DNA of 64,000 nt from Maratus speciosus (GCA_963932465.1 OZ010789.1:599445968-599509967); one strand, 5' to 3'; shown: positions 33,692 to 45,597, counted from the first letter of the stretch. Made by a program: numbers and translations. Notes: a model not told the origin generated them from the letters alone.

Positions 33692-36060
33692 AAAATCATG
33701 CGTACAGCATAGATTATGAAACACTTTCCAACACTCCCTAAAAGCTTTAACGAAACTTCGTTACTTAAGGAAATAAGGTAAATAAGATAGCTAAGTAAAC
33801 ATTTAAAAATCTGATTTCAGTAGCTACCGCCCATAGCCAAATATGTATTCCAATTCTTTTGAACAGCCCTGTATTCGATCTGTATGTTGATAGATATATT
33901 ATATAATGGGAAAATTTAGTTTAGCAAGAAAATGCATAACAGGTTGAAATTCATCTTTCAGAAATTTATACTAATAGATGGAAACATACTTGAATATTTT
34001 TTTACAGCCCTGTAGTTTACCTAGTACCTTTATTACATGCCACTATTTAGCTAAAATTTAAGTCAAACTAAAGCACACTTAAAACTACTGAAATTACATT
34101 TCCAGAAATTATCACCCATAGGCGGCCAAGTATCCAATTCTTTGCGTGGCTCTGTATATCATTTTATCTATATTCTACAAATATTTCTTAGTACACTAAA
34201 TTCAGTTCAGCGTAAAAATGCATAACTCCTTTAAAACCCACCTTTAAGCAATTTATGCTCATACCCAGTAACCTTTACGAATTCATTTCTGTAGCTCTGT
34301 ATATGAACTATAGCATTTATAGCATTTATACGCACATTATAGTATGCATAAATATAGTGAACAAGTAGGTAAGTGTGATCACAGATCGCACAGAGGGTTT
34401 CGTTTAATAATCCTTTCAAAACACTTTATCCTTTTGAAAAATCTGTTAGTTCCACATTTCGCAACCAGGGGCGCACTCTATTCTGAACAAACCTCTATCC
34501 GAACGAAACTCCGTTTTATAGACTATCCATAAATATATTAGTCGAGGGGATTGGGCCGATAGCACCCGAGATAAGTAGGCGCCCCTGGCGGTAAAAAGTG
34601 AAACTAAAATATGTAAGGCTATGGTGCATAATATAAAAGAATGGTCAAAGGGGTGTCGGCAAAAGTTGGAAAAGTGCTCCCCGGGTGCAATTGCTTAAAA
34701 CAAACAAGTTAGAACTCGGAGGAGTAAATAATATAAGACTTTTTCAAAATTTTATGATTTGCCGTGTGGTCTGAGGTATTCAGCTATTACGTATGCAAAA
34801 ATTCATGTCTCCAACTTAATTAGGGGCTCTCTTGGAAAGAATTGCTTAAAATACATATGTGGTAGCTCAAAGGGTTAAACGTAAGACTTTTTCAAGATTT
34901 TATGATTTGTCGCTTGTCCTCAGGTGTTCCGCTATAATGCAAAATTTCAAATCTCCAATTTAATAAGGGGCTCTGTTAGAAAGAATTGCTTAAAATACGC
35001 ATGTAGGACCCCAAAGGGTTAAGTGTACGATTTTTTCAAAATTTTATGATTTGTCCTATGATATGTGGTGTTCAGCTCTCAGTATGCAAAATTTCACGCC
35101 CCCAACCTAAATAGGGGCTCACTTAGAAAGAATTGTTTAAAATACACATGTGGGAGCTCAAAGGGTTAAATGTACGGCTTTTTAAAAATTTTATGGTTTG
35201 TCATTTGATGCGTGGTGTTCAGCTATAAGTGCGCAAAATTTCATGCCTCCAACCTAAATAGGGGCTCACTTAGAAAGAATTGTTTAAAATACACATATAG
35301 GAGCCCAAAGGGTTAAATGTGCGACTTTTTCAAAATTTTATGATTTGTCGTTTGATGTGAGGTGTTCAGCTGTAAGTATGCCAAATTTCACGCCTCCTAC
35401 CTAATTAGGGACTCACTTAGAAAGAATAGTTTAAAATACACATGTGGGAGCCCAAAGGGTTAAATGTATGACTTTTTCAAAATTTTATGATTTTTCGTAT
35501 GATGTATGGTGTTCAGCTATAAGTATGCAAAATTTCAAGACTCCAACATGTATAGTTTCTGAGAACGGGCTCTGTGACAGACGGACAGACAGACAAACAG
35601 ATATAGAGGTGCGAGACGAATAGGGTTTCGTCAGATGAACGAAACAATAAAAAAGCGCATATCATATTTAAAAATGCATTTCGAGCAATCATTACTAATA
35701 TACAGTAATTCGAATACAATATAGTATCTGAAATTTTTTCAAATACACCGCAAACAATTTCCCATACCATTATGAACGGAATTCTTTTGTGTTGCCCTGT
35801 AAATGAACAATAACTATTCTTTGCACCGCATATTCAGCAGAATGCATATTTTAGTGGGCTTCATAAATGAATATCAATTTTATTATGTTTGAAAGAGTGT
35901 AACACCATTAAAAATCATTTGAAACGATTTTTTCCCATTGGCCGTAATGTAACGGAAAACTTTTGACTGTCCCTGTAAATGAACTAAACATGCTACAAAC
36001 TTCATTTGAAATAGGGAACGTGCTATGGTAGAGGTCACTAACATCCAAAAATTTCAGAAC
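33692..36060 (-). mobile_element. Repeat family H, copy H4 (interrupted)
   Basis: Starts 'atgaaacactttccaacac' at about 33715. Modules with 'cagccctgta' and 'agctctgtatatgaac' follow. It resumes at ~35640 after the tandem array and contains 'cctgtaaatgaac' modules to ~36005. The far end is degenerate. Confidence 0.55.
34736..35560 (+). repeat. Tandem array with ~147-bp unit
   Basis: About six units contain 'ctttttcaaaattttatgat', 'ggtgttcagctataag', 'aggggctcacttagaaagaa' and 'cccaaagggttaaa'. The 'ttttcaaaattt' landmark lies at about 34740, 34888, 35032, 35179, 35326 and 35473, so spacing is 144-148. It ends in 'acagacggacagacagac' and sits inside H4. Confidence 0.8.
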
Positions 36061-36080
36061 GATCCGAATTTTTGGCAAAC

Positions 36081-36255
36081 TGGCACTTGACACGTGTCTG
36101 GCACAGTTTTTGGGCCGACTAAAGTGTCTGTCGTTTTCAAAATATTTTTTTCTAAGTATAAATATTATTCTGTCGCAATCTCAGCGTGCCTCAAATACCT
36201 TTTTTGGGTAGTCAAAAAATGGCACTTGACACGTGTCTGGCACAGTTTTTGGGCC
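36081..36255 (+). repeat. 36-bp direct repeat pair
   Basis: 'ggcacttgacacgtgtctgg' through 'tttttgggcc' occurs at 36081-36116 and 36220-36255 (offset 139). A second shared phrase 'gcctcaaatacct' occurs at ~36187 and ~36329. This is a ~140-bp duplicated module. Confidence 0.75.
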
Positions 36256-36419
36256 ACGATCCTTCAGCCAGACATTCGATTTTGTAATCAGCCATTACAA
36301 AAGAAGTATTGCACAAATTTTCAGGGTGCCTCAAATACCTTCCCTAAAATGTTTAACAGCTCTTGGACTATTAGTAAACATAACAAGTACCATTTCGAAC
36401 CTGGTTTCTGAACCTGTCG

Positions 36420-36724
36420 GAAGAAAAAGAATGAGAAATGTTGAGATTTTCTCTATTTTGGAATGAAATGATTTTATAATCATTTAATGGGTTTTAATAA
36501 AAACTTTGTATTTTCCTAAAAATAGATAACAGACTAAAAAAACAAACAAAAACACATAACAGACTATATTGATGTAAAGAAAAATTTACCGAAATAAGAA
36601 AATTTTGTTTGGATAAAAAACGATAACGATATCAAAAGACAACCCTGACCAACAAACTTTCGATATCAAGTGCCAGACGCCCCTCCCCCCTAAAGTGATA
36701 ACGTTATATATGTACAGCCCCCTT
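36420..36724. mobile_element. Harbinger-like element L2, right-half fragment
   Basis: Matches the right half of L1 (from ~25040), including 'aactttgtattttc', 'gatatcaaaagacaaccc' and the terminus 'gataacgttatatatg..cagcccc'. The left terminus is missing. Confidence 0.6.
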
Positions 36725-36750
36725 TCCCGAGATTGAAGTACCGAAGTTTA

Positions 36751-37039
36751 GAAGGTATAGTGTAGCAACCGGCTATTCCACTAATGCTTCAAAAAGTGCT
36801 AAAGTATTGTAGACGATAAATATCAAACGATGCTGTGCGATAAAATGTAGATCGCAGAGATATCTGATAGCTCAAACGTTGACATGGTATATAACATCTA
36901 AGAGGATACTTATAAATTGTTTACGCCTGAGCTACCAGATATCGTTGCGATCGACATTTATCGTTCAGCATCGTTCGTCATTTATCGATTTCAATTTTTT
37001 AGTACTTTTTGGAACTGCTGGTTACCACACTATATCTTC
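36751..37039. mobile_element. Foldback element FB4
   Basis: Arms of ~125 bp pair from GAAGGTATAGTGTAGCAACC at the left to GCTGGTTACCACACTATATC at the right. The loop is ~45 bases (near 36875-36920). TA lies on both sides (36749-36750, 37040-37041). No real coding frame. Confidence 0.65.
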
Positions 37040-37041
37040 TA

Positions 37042-37555
37042 GACTAGACGCTATACTGATGTTTTTTTGAGGCATGTAGACAATAGATTTTCTGCAAGGC
37101 CGGCGGTGTTGGTAAAAAGTAGTGGTTTACTTAGATTAAAATGTTATTTGGACTCACGGAATCTACTTATTTGGGTAATATTCAAGGCCTGATTATCCAA
37201 AAGGCACCTGAAGCACGTACCTCTACTCTAAAATTTAAGAAGCCCCAAAATGACTGGTGAAATGAGTCTTCTACACCCCTTCCCCCTACTTCCCGTCTTT
37301 TTTTTTTGTTTTTGCATTACATTTTAAATTTTTTTGGAAGGGGAAGTTTGCCTAATGCAAGAAGAAATAAACAAACTACTTCGGAAACCTTATTTAACAG
37401 GGAAACATGAACGTGATCAATAGCATGTGAATTAGTCATATTGCATCCTCATGTGCTGGTGAGAAACTAACCGGGGAATTTAGCATATAGCTATATCTAC
37501 TAAATATCTCTGAAGTCTATACGGGGAACATAAAAAATCCGTATAATGAAATATT
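37042..37555. other. Unassigned spacer
   Basis: Nothing recognised. Confidence 0.3.
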
Positions 37556-37559
37556 TGTC

Positions 37560-38210
37560 AACTCGGTTAAGGCACTCTGTTAAATATTGTGTGACTACCA
37601 TGAAATTGATATATGTTATTGGGGTTTACTATGGTAACTTCGGTATTGAAAATGAAGTGTGTAGCAGCACTTACGGTTTATTTATTGGGATACTCAAAAG
37701 AATCCCATTACATCACGGCCTATGGGGAAAAATCATTTGCGGCGTATTTTAAAGATACGATACTATTTTAAACACATTGTAAATGATATATATTGTTGAG
37801 GTGTACTATACGTGCTTACTGTAGAATCTGGTGTACATTGCTGACAGTGAGTGCTTTTCAGTTGTGGTACGCGTTTTAAAAGTTAACCATTTTTTTGCAT
37901 ATTATTTGGTGTGTATAAATTTTATAGATCATATACAGGGATACACAAAGGAAATAGAGTTCATTTCTGTTTGTTGAAGGAAATTGCTTAATGGGAATTA
38001 TGAATTTTGTTATGTGTTTAATTGAACTAACTTTTAGTGTACGATGTATCATATATACCAATCTATTGATCATGTACCGGGATGAACAAAAAAATTCTGA
38101 TGTTTTTCCAACTACTGATATACAATATTCTGAATGTGTTGGAAAGGGTTTCATAATGTATGCTGCATGCATGATTTTTCATTCTTGTTTTTTACACAAT
38201 TCGAATTGTT
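37560..38210 (+). mobile_element. Repeat family H, copy H5
   Basis: Contains 'catgaaattgatatatgtta', 'gaaaatgaagtgtgtagca', 'atcatatacaggg' and the terminal 'gtgttggaaagggtttcata' near 38137. The left terminus is lost. Confidence 0.55.
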
Positions 38211-38510
38211 TTAAACACGAAACTGTACTAAAGCATGTTTAATAAAATTATGTTAAAACATATTGTATAAAACTATTACAAACATATTAACCTTAAAAAG
38301 ATAAAATAATCTCATCTTCATAATAAATACAAAAATAATAACAGAAATAAAGCGGAAAAAATTGAAATGCACAATGAGATAAAAAATTTTAAGGAAGAAA
38401 AATTACATTTCTGAAAAGAAAATGATAAAGTGGTGCTTGTTGTAAATTGTTATCTTTATGTTTTGAAGTTAATTTTTCTATTTCCATTAAGCATTTAGAT
38501 TGCTTGGCTG

Positions 38511-39490
38511 TTCAAGGCTTCATCTGAATAAAAGTTTTCAAAAATATAATAGTTTCCATTACGGATTTTTCGTTAGTGCACTTAAAGGGACAGTGGACTT
38601 TAAAAATCGCGAAATTCGATTCAAAAATTGATTTTTCTTTTTTGAAGAAATATGAAATCAGATAGTCAAATTTATCTTATGGGAAATGAAAATTTCAAAG
38701 TTGACGCTTCTTCGCAGATATGTAAGTATTTTATATTAAAAAAAACTCTATGCACATTCTTAATTAACAGACTCTTTTTAAATTTATACTGTATATCCTC
38801 TATACAATAATAAATGTATGTTAGCATAAAAAGTTGCATTTCAGATGTATGTTGTGTTATGCATTCAGAGAACTTTACAATTCCTGCCAACTTACATTGT
38901 AATATATAAATAGTATGTCATAAATAAATATTGTCATATTTTATTCAAAAGAAAATGCGCATGAGACATTTTAAAATATTACAATCATTCGTTATTTTAA
39001 AAAAATTGAAAATTAAATAACTTAAAAACTTTTTATTATTTTAACGCCAAATTTTGAATATAACTATCTGAGCTTACCATTAACAGGTCTGTCTAATTTC
39101 AAATGAATCCATTTAAAAATTAATTGACTTGGTTATTAATGTCCACTGTCCCCTTGAAAACTTCGGCCGTCACAGTATCTGATCGAGAGTCATTTCCCAA
39201 ATCAGTTATCTTTTCTCGTTCTTTGCCTGCAATTTATTTATTAATTTCTTCAACACTTACCAATTTCCTACAAATTTCGAAATTATTGGCTACTGCTAGA
39301 TATTCAGAAAATATTACCTTTCTGCTATTTGATTTCTCTTTGAAGCTGGTAAATTCTGGTATAACCTTTTTTATCATAATATTTTTGCAGGATACATTTC
39401 TTGGTGATCTGAGAATCTGGAAATGGGGAAATCAGTTTATTATTGTTTCCTGTTTTACAGCATTCCACATGGCATGCAAATCATTAATTG
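38511..39490 (-). pseudogene. Tigger/pogo transposase C-terminal remnant, split by element N
   Basis: On the minus strand a degraded frame reads LHAMWNAVKQETIIN, later LAVANNFEICRKLVSVEEIN, then SDTVTAEVFK. After skipping element N (38586-39153) it continues as CTNEKSVMETIIFLKTFIQM and stops. Alternating LxxxW..V..ETI.N and EE/TD stretches are typical of the pogo/Tigger C-terminal region. Two in-frame stops are present. Tigger-like terminal remnants (AATTATCGCGGGTCCAG, 39946-39967) lie upstream. The plus-strand frame 39124-39510 is the antisense of this and is not a gene. Confidence 0.65.
38586..39153. mobile_element. TTAA-type TIR element N
   Basis: Ends AGGGACAGTGGACTTTAA and, inverted, GGGGACAGTGGACATTAA. 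Flanks are TTAA (38582-38585) and TTGA (39154-39157), a presumably degraded TTAA duplication. It interrupts the Tigger frame above. No coding frame. Confidence 0.7.
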
Positions 39491-39969
39491 TCGTCAGTGT
39501 ATTATTTTAAATTTCATCACAGGGTATAGAAAACAATATCTGTTCTAAAATGTTATTTAATTATTATTATTATTTTATTCTTTTAAAAAAGAATATATAT
39601 ATTTTATATTGAAATAACCGATGGGAAAAAATAAGATCGAATCAAAGTAGTAGTTTTACTATTAATTCTAATGCCCGGTTTCCGGAACTTTGTGATTAAT
39701 CCGAATTTAAATTATCGCGAGGACACTGAATTATAAATTTCACCACAAATCACAGAAAACATTATCTATTCTAAAAAAGTCATATATCGTTCGAAACATT
39801 ATTTTGAAAGTATTTTTTTTTTAAATTCGAATTTACCGATAAGATAAAAATAAGTTCGAATTAAAGAACAAGAATATTTGCAAGAGATGTATTTGCTCTG
39901 ATGCACAGTTTACTGGAGTTTATATGAATAAATCGCATTAAATTATTTCGAATTATCGCGGGTCCAGTA

Positions 39970-41261
39970 TCTCTCTCTCTCTATTCTAAAAAAAAGTAAC
40001 TACCGCTGTCACCGCCGCCGCCGCCGCCGGTTTTGATTTTTTTGTGACCGGAGGTCTTTCTTTGTTAATATTAAGAAAAATAACGCATATAAATATATGA
40101 AAATCGGTGGTATTATACAGAAATGTTTGATAAACACGCTGATGCAGACAGTTTTCAAATCGAAGAATTATTTTAAGAGTTATTTGATGCTAAAATTGGA
40201 CAAAATCGTTCCACTAAAAAAGTTTTATAGCAGCAAAAACTATACATGGCAGTGTAATCATTTTTAGATCATTTTATGCGTTAGAATTTGCCGGAGTGCA
40301 GATTGCATTAATTTTTTTTATTTTGACTCATTTTTTCAGGTTTTATTTCTATTTTAAATTCAAATTTTCAGCATTTCTAGAGATATTTTTTACAGATTTC
40401 AGAAAATTGTACTAATTTAAATTGTTGCCAACTGTATAAAAAGCGCAAGCAATAATGTTTGCTTCAAATTAAAAATTTATTTACACGTGACTATTATAAA
40501 CAGGAAAAAAACTTTCAAATTAGGATTAAATAATTACGTATAAAAAGCAGGAACTTATTAAAAATTACGTCATAAAAAGTATACACGTGAATTTTAAAAG
40601 AGAAAGGATATTGTAAAATAATAAATTCATTAACATGCGTTAGAAGTCTTAGGAGAAATTAAGTCATATTTACGTCACATTATAGTTATTACATAAAATG
40701 AACACAAAATAACATTGCAAAAAAGTTTAAATTTAGAAATTGCGCTAGACATTTATTTGATATTTTGAAATTAATTTAAAATGTCTCATTTAAAAGAACT
40801 TTCTTTTCGCTTTGTTAAAAAATACCAGGAGACAAAGACTCTCTTTACTTAATTCCTTTTATATTAGCTTATTTTGAAATGTTGTTACACGTGTATACGT
40901 CACCAAGTTATTTTTATTTCGACGTTTTATTTGTGTTTTTATTAATGTTGTACGAATTTATTTGTTCTTTCGTTATTTAAAGTAAAAATGATATCAATTT
41001 GTATAATTTGGCGATTTATATAATTTGGCGAAATTGGTCGACAGGATAATCAAGTAGTACCGCAGCGGATTTGGCGTTAAAATTCCCCAATCAAAGAGAA
41101 ATGAATAGAAATTCGTTTATAGGGAGATCGCCACTGTTTTTTAAATTATAATTCAATCTTTCGAAATCTTTTTAAAACCGATCAAATTAGCGTGCATTTA
41201 GAGTCTGCGGTGTCTGGACGGGGGTTGGCGAGCGTAGCTCGTAGGGGGCCGAGCCCCCTAG
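39970..41261 (+). mobile_element. Helitron family A, copy A4
   Basis: Begins TCTCTCTCTCTATTC after A (39969) and ends hairpin, GC palindrome and CTAG before T (41262). Nearly identical to A3, with small differences in the CCG run at the 5' end and a missing 'ggcgagtggttt' at ~41010. It sits at the edge of a Tigger remnant. No coding frame. Confidence 0.85.
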
Positions 41262-41262
41262 T

Positions 41263-41861
41263 GTTATATAAAAAAGTAAGTTGAAAACATGATCTAATTA
41301 AAAAAAGAATACACTGTAAGAAAAAACTATTATAGTTCCTTTTATTACATTGCTAACTTAAATATACAATAATAATAATGATAATTGTTATTTAGTTATT
41401 CATTAGGGATTATATTAAAGTTAATTTTTGTAGGAAATTAATTTCATACCTATCAGAATGTTTTTGCGAAAATTAAAATTTTAACTGAAGAGCAGATGAA
41501 TCGACATAGAAAGTTAATAATATAAACCATAAATACATTTTCCCGTAAAAACCGATGACATTTTACTTTGCCCTCGGGTAAACATTCGAATAAATTGCTT
41601 TATCAGATCAGAAGGAAGTAAATGGTTATTACAGATTTGCACGTGATAAAGAAGACAGGATAAATAAAAACATTTATAAATGAAAAGTGCATTATATTTG
41701 GAATGAGTTGCAGGGCTTGATTTCTATCAAAACAAGAAAGATAAATGAGGAGTAAAAATGGAAAACGCTGAAAGTATCAAAAAATCGAAAATCTTGAAAT
41801 GTCATACGTGCCAAGCTTAATAAACAGGAGAACGCTTGAAGTGCTAACCCTAGTAGTAATA
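41263..41861. other. Unassigned A+T-rich spacer
   Basis: Nothing recognised. Confidence 0.3.
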
Positions 41862-42249
41862 AATCACCAAAAATCAACGTTTAAACACAATAAAATACAT
41901 TAGGTAATGTGAATAAAACCAGACGTATAGGTTTCGTGATTTCCAGGACTTACATCATCATTGTATAAAATCTATAAAAACAATATCTCCCAACAACATG
42001 CACGGCGAAAACCCAAATGTCAGTAAACACAGTACCGAAAGACTATAAAGTTCCAACAGCTAATGAAATCAAACCGGGAGTGTCTTTCGGTACTGTGTTT
42101 ACTGACATTTGGGTTTTCGCCGTGCGTGTAGTTGGGGGTGGAACTCACGAAACGTATACGTCTAGTTTTATTCACATTACCTAATGCATTTTATTTTGTG
42201 TTTAAACGTTGATTTTTGGTGATTTATATTTCCACACAAGTTTTTATTT
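41862..42249. mobile_element. Foldback element FB3 with 13-bp flanking repeat
   Basis: The left arm starts AATCACCAAAAATCAACG and the right arm ends CGTTGATTTTTGGTGATT. The arms also pair through 'cggcgaaaacccaaatgtc' and 'acagtaccgaaagac'. A 13-bp direct repeat CCTAGTAGTAATA lies at 41849-41861 and 42250-42262. A 25-bp unpaired tail (42226-42249) follows the right arm. Confidence 0.7.
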
Positions 42250-43914
42250 CCTAGTAGTAATAGGTCAAAAAAGTCGGAAATTGTACATCAGAGGTGGCAA
42301 ATGAGGTGCTTTCGCCTTCTTTTTTTCGATATCTTGAAAAATTTCCTCTTTTGGATTTTCAGCGTTTTCCATCTTTAGCCCTCAAGTCATGCGTCAAGCA
42401 TAGATTATGAAACACTTTCCAACACTTCCAGGAAACTTTAATAAACCTTTTTCGTTTAATAATCTAAAGTAGATATCTAAGAAAACCTTTTAGAAAACGC
42501 ATAACATATTTAAAAACCAGATTTCAACAATTACTGCACATAATCGGAAAAGTACTTCAATTCTTTTGTGCAGTTCTGTATATGATCTATAGGTTTGTAT
42601 GTTTTCTACACAGTATACTAATTTTTTTTTTTGTTTGAAAACGCATAACACAATTGAAAATTCGCTTTTAGCAATTTCTACCGTTATATTGCAACGTACT
42701 TGATTATTTTTGTATAGCCATGTATATTATCTAAAGACACACAAAAATCTTAAAATTTTCTTACAATTTTTTATTACAATATAAATTTCTCTGTTTCTTT
42801 CTGCTTAAAATGAAGTTTAAATTATGTTTCTATCTTAATTGGGGCAGGAAATGTTCATTTTTAAGTTTTGGTTTGCTTTCAAAATCTAGCTTTCAAGCAA
42901 TGGTTGTCATGAAAACGACTTTTTGCGTAAATGCGTATTTCTTCATGATGGGTTTTTTCACTATTTCTCGTATTTAAATTCTTATAACTCAAGAACCGTT
43001 AAATATAATTGGTTCAAATTTGGAACATATCTTTTTCAAATGTTTTACTTTAATTTTGATTCAGAAAATTTGAAAAAAAAAAATTACTTTTGAAAATATG
43101 ATTTAAAAAAAACAGTTATGTCATTTTTTTTCAAATTTTTACTTTAAATATTTTAAATTTTTATTTAAATTAATATTTTTAAAAATTCTGATTTATTTTA
43201 AAATGCTGATTATGATGTTTTTTTTAAAAACTGATATATTTTTGTTTATTTAAATACAAAAAAATTGAAATTCTGCAAATAATATTTCGAGTTATAACGA
43301 TTTTAAACTACCCCACATTTTTAGTAAAATTTAAAATTTAAATTAAAAGAAAATTATGATAAGTTTTATCCTGTGATTTTATTTGCAAATGATATGGTTA
43401 ACCATCACAAAAAATTTCGAAATTTTAACTCAATAAATAAAAGTTATTTGAAAATGTGTCCCGGACCCCCTTAAGCTGAAATTTAATCGAGGCAAAAACT
43501 CGTTTAAACTACTGAAATAAGAACACTTCCAGGAATTACTAACGATCGGCGGCCATTAATCCAGTTTTTTGCTTAGCCTTGTATATGATTTTATTTATGT
43601 GCTACAAGCATCGTTGAGTGTACTAAATGTAGTTGATCTTGAAAATGCATAACTCAAATTAAAAAAAAATCTTCAAACAAATTTCACTAATTCTCAGTAA
43701 TGCTTACGAATTCTTTTATGTAGTTCTGTATAGGGTCTATAGAACTTATATACACCACGTAATGTTCAAAAAGTTAATTTAACTTTAAACGTATACCATA
43801 ACAGAAAACACACTTTCAGCAATCATCTCTAATAGACAATACTTCAGATACAGTATTGTATCCGAAATCTTTTATGTGTCCCTGTAAATGAACGATAAAT
43901 GCAGTATTGTAGTC

Positions 43915-43944
<30 letters not shown>

Positions 43945-43947
<3 letters not shown>

Positions 43948-44105
43948 AGAGGGTACACGCTGGAGGCAGAGGGTATAAACGGCATACCGCCTTGGGTATA
44001 CGCTATAGGTTTATTTGAGAAACAGAGGGCATATCTTTTAGAGAAGGCTTCTTTAAAAAATCCAGACGGTATACGGTATGCCTCCGTATACCCTCCACTG
44101 CGTTC
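43945..44105. repeat. G+C-richer insert after an A-run
   Basis: A ~28-base A-run (43917-43945) is followed by ~155 bp with 'gagggta(c/t)ac' motifs in both orientations ('gggtatacgct' and 'ggtatacggtatgcc'). Base composition differs from the flanking H6 sequence. Origin not recognised. Confidence 0.4.
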
Positions 44106-44548
44106 CAGGATAAATGTGATGCACATTATATTCTACTGCAGGCACCTTTTAATGGACCTCAGTAATGTGCATCTCTTTCATCATGTTTCAAATAGTGCAA
44201 CATAATTAAAATACGTTCTGAGCAGTTTTCCCTAGAAGATTATTATATAATCCACTCTTTGGTGTGAACCTGAAAATGAATGATAAATGCTTTGCACCTC
44301 ATATTCTACAGAAAGCATGTTTTAGAGAACCTCAAAAATTCATATCAATTTCATCCTGTTTGTAACTGAGTGACATCATTAAAATGCACCGCAAACGATT
44401 TTTCTTCATACCGGAATACTTTTGAGCTCCCCTGTAGGGGTACTGTATGTGCTACAGATAACATATTTTATAGGAACCATCTTCTATAGCACCCCAATAA
44501 TGTATATAAATTTCATTACGTTTAAAACTGTGTAACACTATTAAAATA

Positions 44549-45011
44549 CCAGGTGTTTCAATAGTTCGGTGCGAAAGTAAAACTTGATGAAGAAAGATCT
44601 AAGGGTCGGAGAGACATGCGGTTTGCAGATAAATATTGAACATGGGACGGGATCTTGTATAACACGAACAAAAAAATTAGTTCAAAATCTCGACAATAGA
44701 GGCCGCTGCTGCAGATAGTTCTAAGGAATAATTCCATATTGCTTCCACAATGCAAGATTTCGATACAAAAACATTAGAAAATAATGCATGTATACTTTTT
44801 TGTATTAAAATCTTGTGTTGTGTGAGGAATATGGAATTATTAATTGGAATTATCTGCTGTGATCACTATTGACGAGATTTTGAACTAATTTTTTGTTGGT
44901 GTCATACAAAATCCACGCTGAATATTTACCTGCAAACCTCATGTCTCTCCAACACATAGATTTTTTTTTTTTATAGAGTTTTAATTTTGCGGCGAATTTT
45001 GATACACCCGG
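44549..45011. mobile_element. Foldback element Q (TA-flanked)
   Basis: Ends CCAGGTGTTTCAATAGTTCG and, inverted, CCGGGTGTATCAAAATTCGC. Arms of ~230 bp pair almost to the centre (for example 'cggagagacatgcggtttgc' with 'gcaaacctcatgtctctcc'). TA lies on both sides. Inserted in family H. The termini suggest a Tc1/mariner-mobilised MITE. Confidence 0.75.
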
Positions 45012-45242
45012 TATATTGAAAATAATTTTACCCGTAGACCCTAACGTAACGGAATACTTTTGAGTGCCCCTGTAAGTGAACCATGAATGCTACACACTTC
45101 ATTTGCAATACAGAACATGCCATAGCAAACATCAATAACTTATATGAATTACGTGTTAATCCGAGTATATTTAAGCGAGTTAGAGTATTGACAGACAAAC
45201 CGAAATCATAAACATTTTTCAACTATATCGGAACTTTTAAAA

Positions 45243-45360
45243 AATACCGGAGCTCTGATATTCTGGAGTAATAACAACCGTATTCTATCCTCCCGTCTCC
45301 TCCACCCGTATATTTATATTTCATACATTATTTGCAAAATATGAAACAATTATGTCTTCA
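45243..45360. mobile_element. hAT R2-like fragment
   Basis: Matches the left interior of R2 (9625-9730): 'tattctg(g/t)agta', 'ccgtatatttatatttcata' and 'cattatttgcaaaat'. Termini absent. Confidence 0.55.
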
Positions 45361-45413
45361 GAAAAAGAGAATTTTTAATATCTTTTCACTACATCTATAT
45401 GCATTTAGGAACA

Positions 45414-45597
45414 GATGCTGTATATTCCCTCGGCCGCCATCTTGGCTTTTTTCTTAGCATGAAAACCCCTTTCCGCAAGTAGTAAATGTCGCCAAGCAGC
45501 GATTTATGCGCATGTTAGGCTTAATGGGGTTGCCTTATCGATAAATAACGCCAACAAGAAATCGCCAATGATGGCGGTCGAGGGAATATACAGCATC
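45414..45597. mobile_element. Short TIR MITE V
   Basis: 28-bp terminal inverted repeats, identical but for one base (GATGCTGTATATTCCCTCG at the left). The ends are G+C-richer than their surroundings, with ~130 bp between. Target duplication not clear. Confidence 0.65.

Larger units (their letters stand above)
42376..45238 (-). mobile_element. Repeat family H, copy H6 (several insertions)
   Basis: Starts 'atgaaacactttccaacac' (~42407) and ends 'tcaactatatcggaactttt'. Modules with 'cctgtaaatgaacgataaat' are recognisable at ~43880, ~44270 and ~45070. Interrupted by foldback Q (44549-45011), a G+C-richer block (43945-44100) and A+T-rich DNA at ~42740-43475 that ends 'ggacccccttaag' and may be another TTAA-type insertion. 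Confidence 0.55.

Noticed and set aside
39124..39510. 128-codon plus-strand frame with hydrophobic stretches
   Set aside because: The opposite strand shows a degraded pogo/Tigger transposase tail; the plus frame is its antisense shadow.
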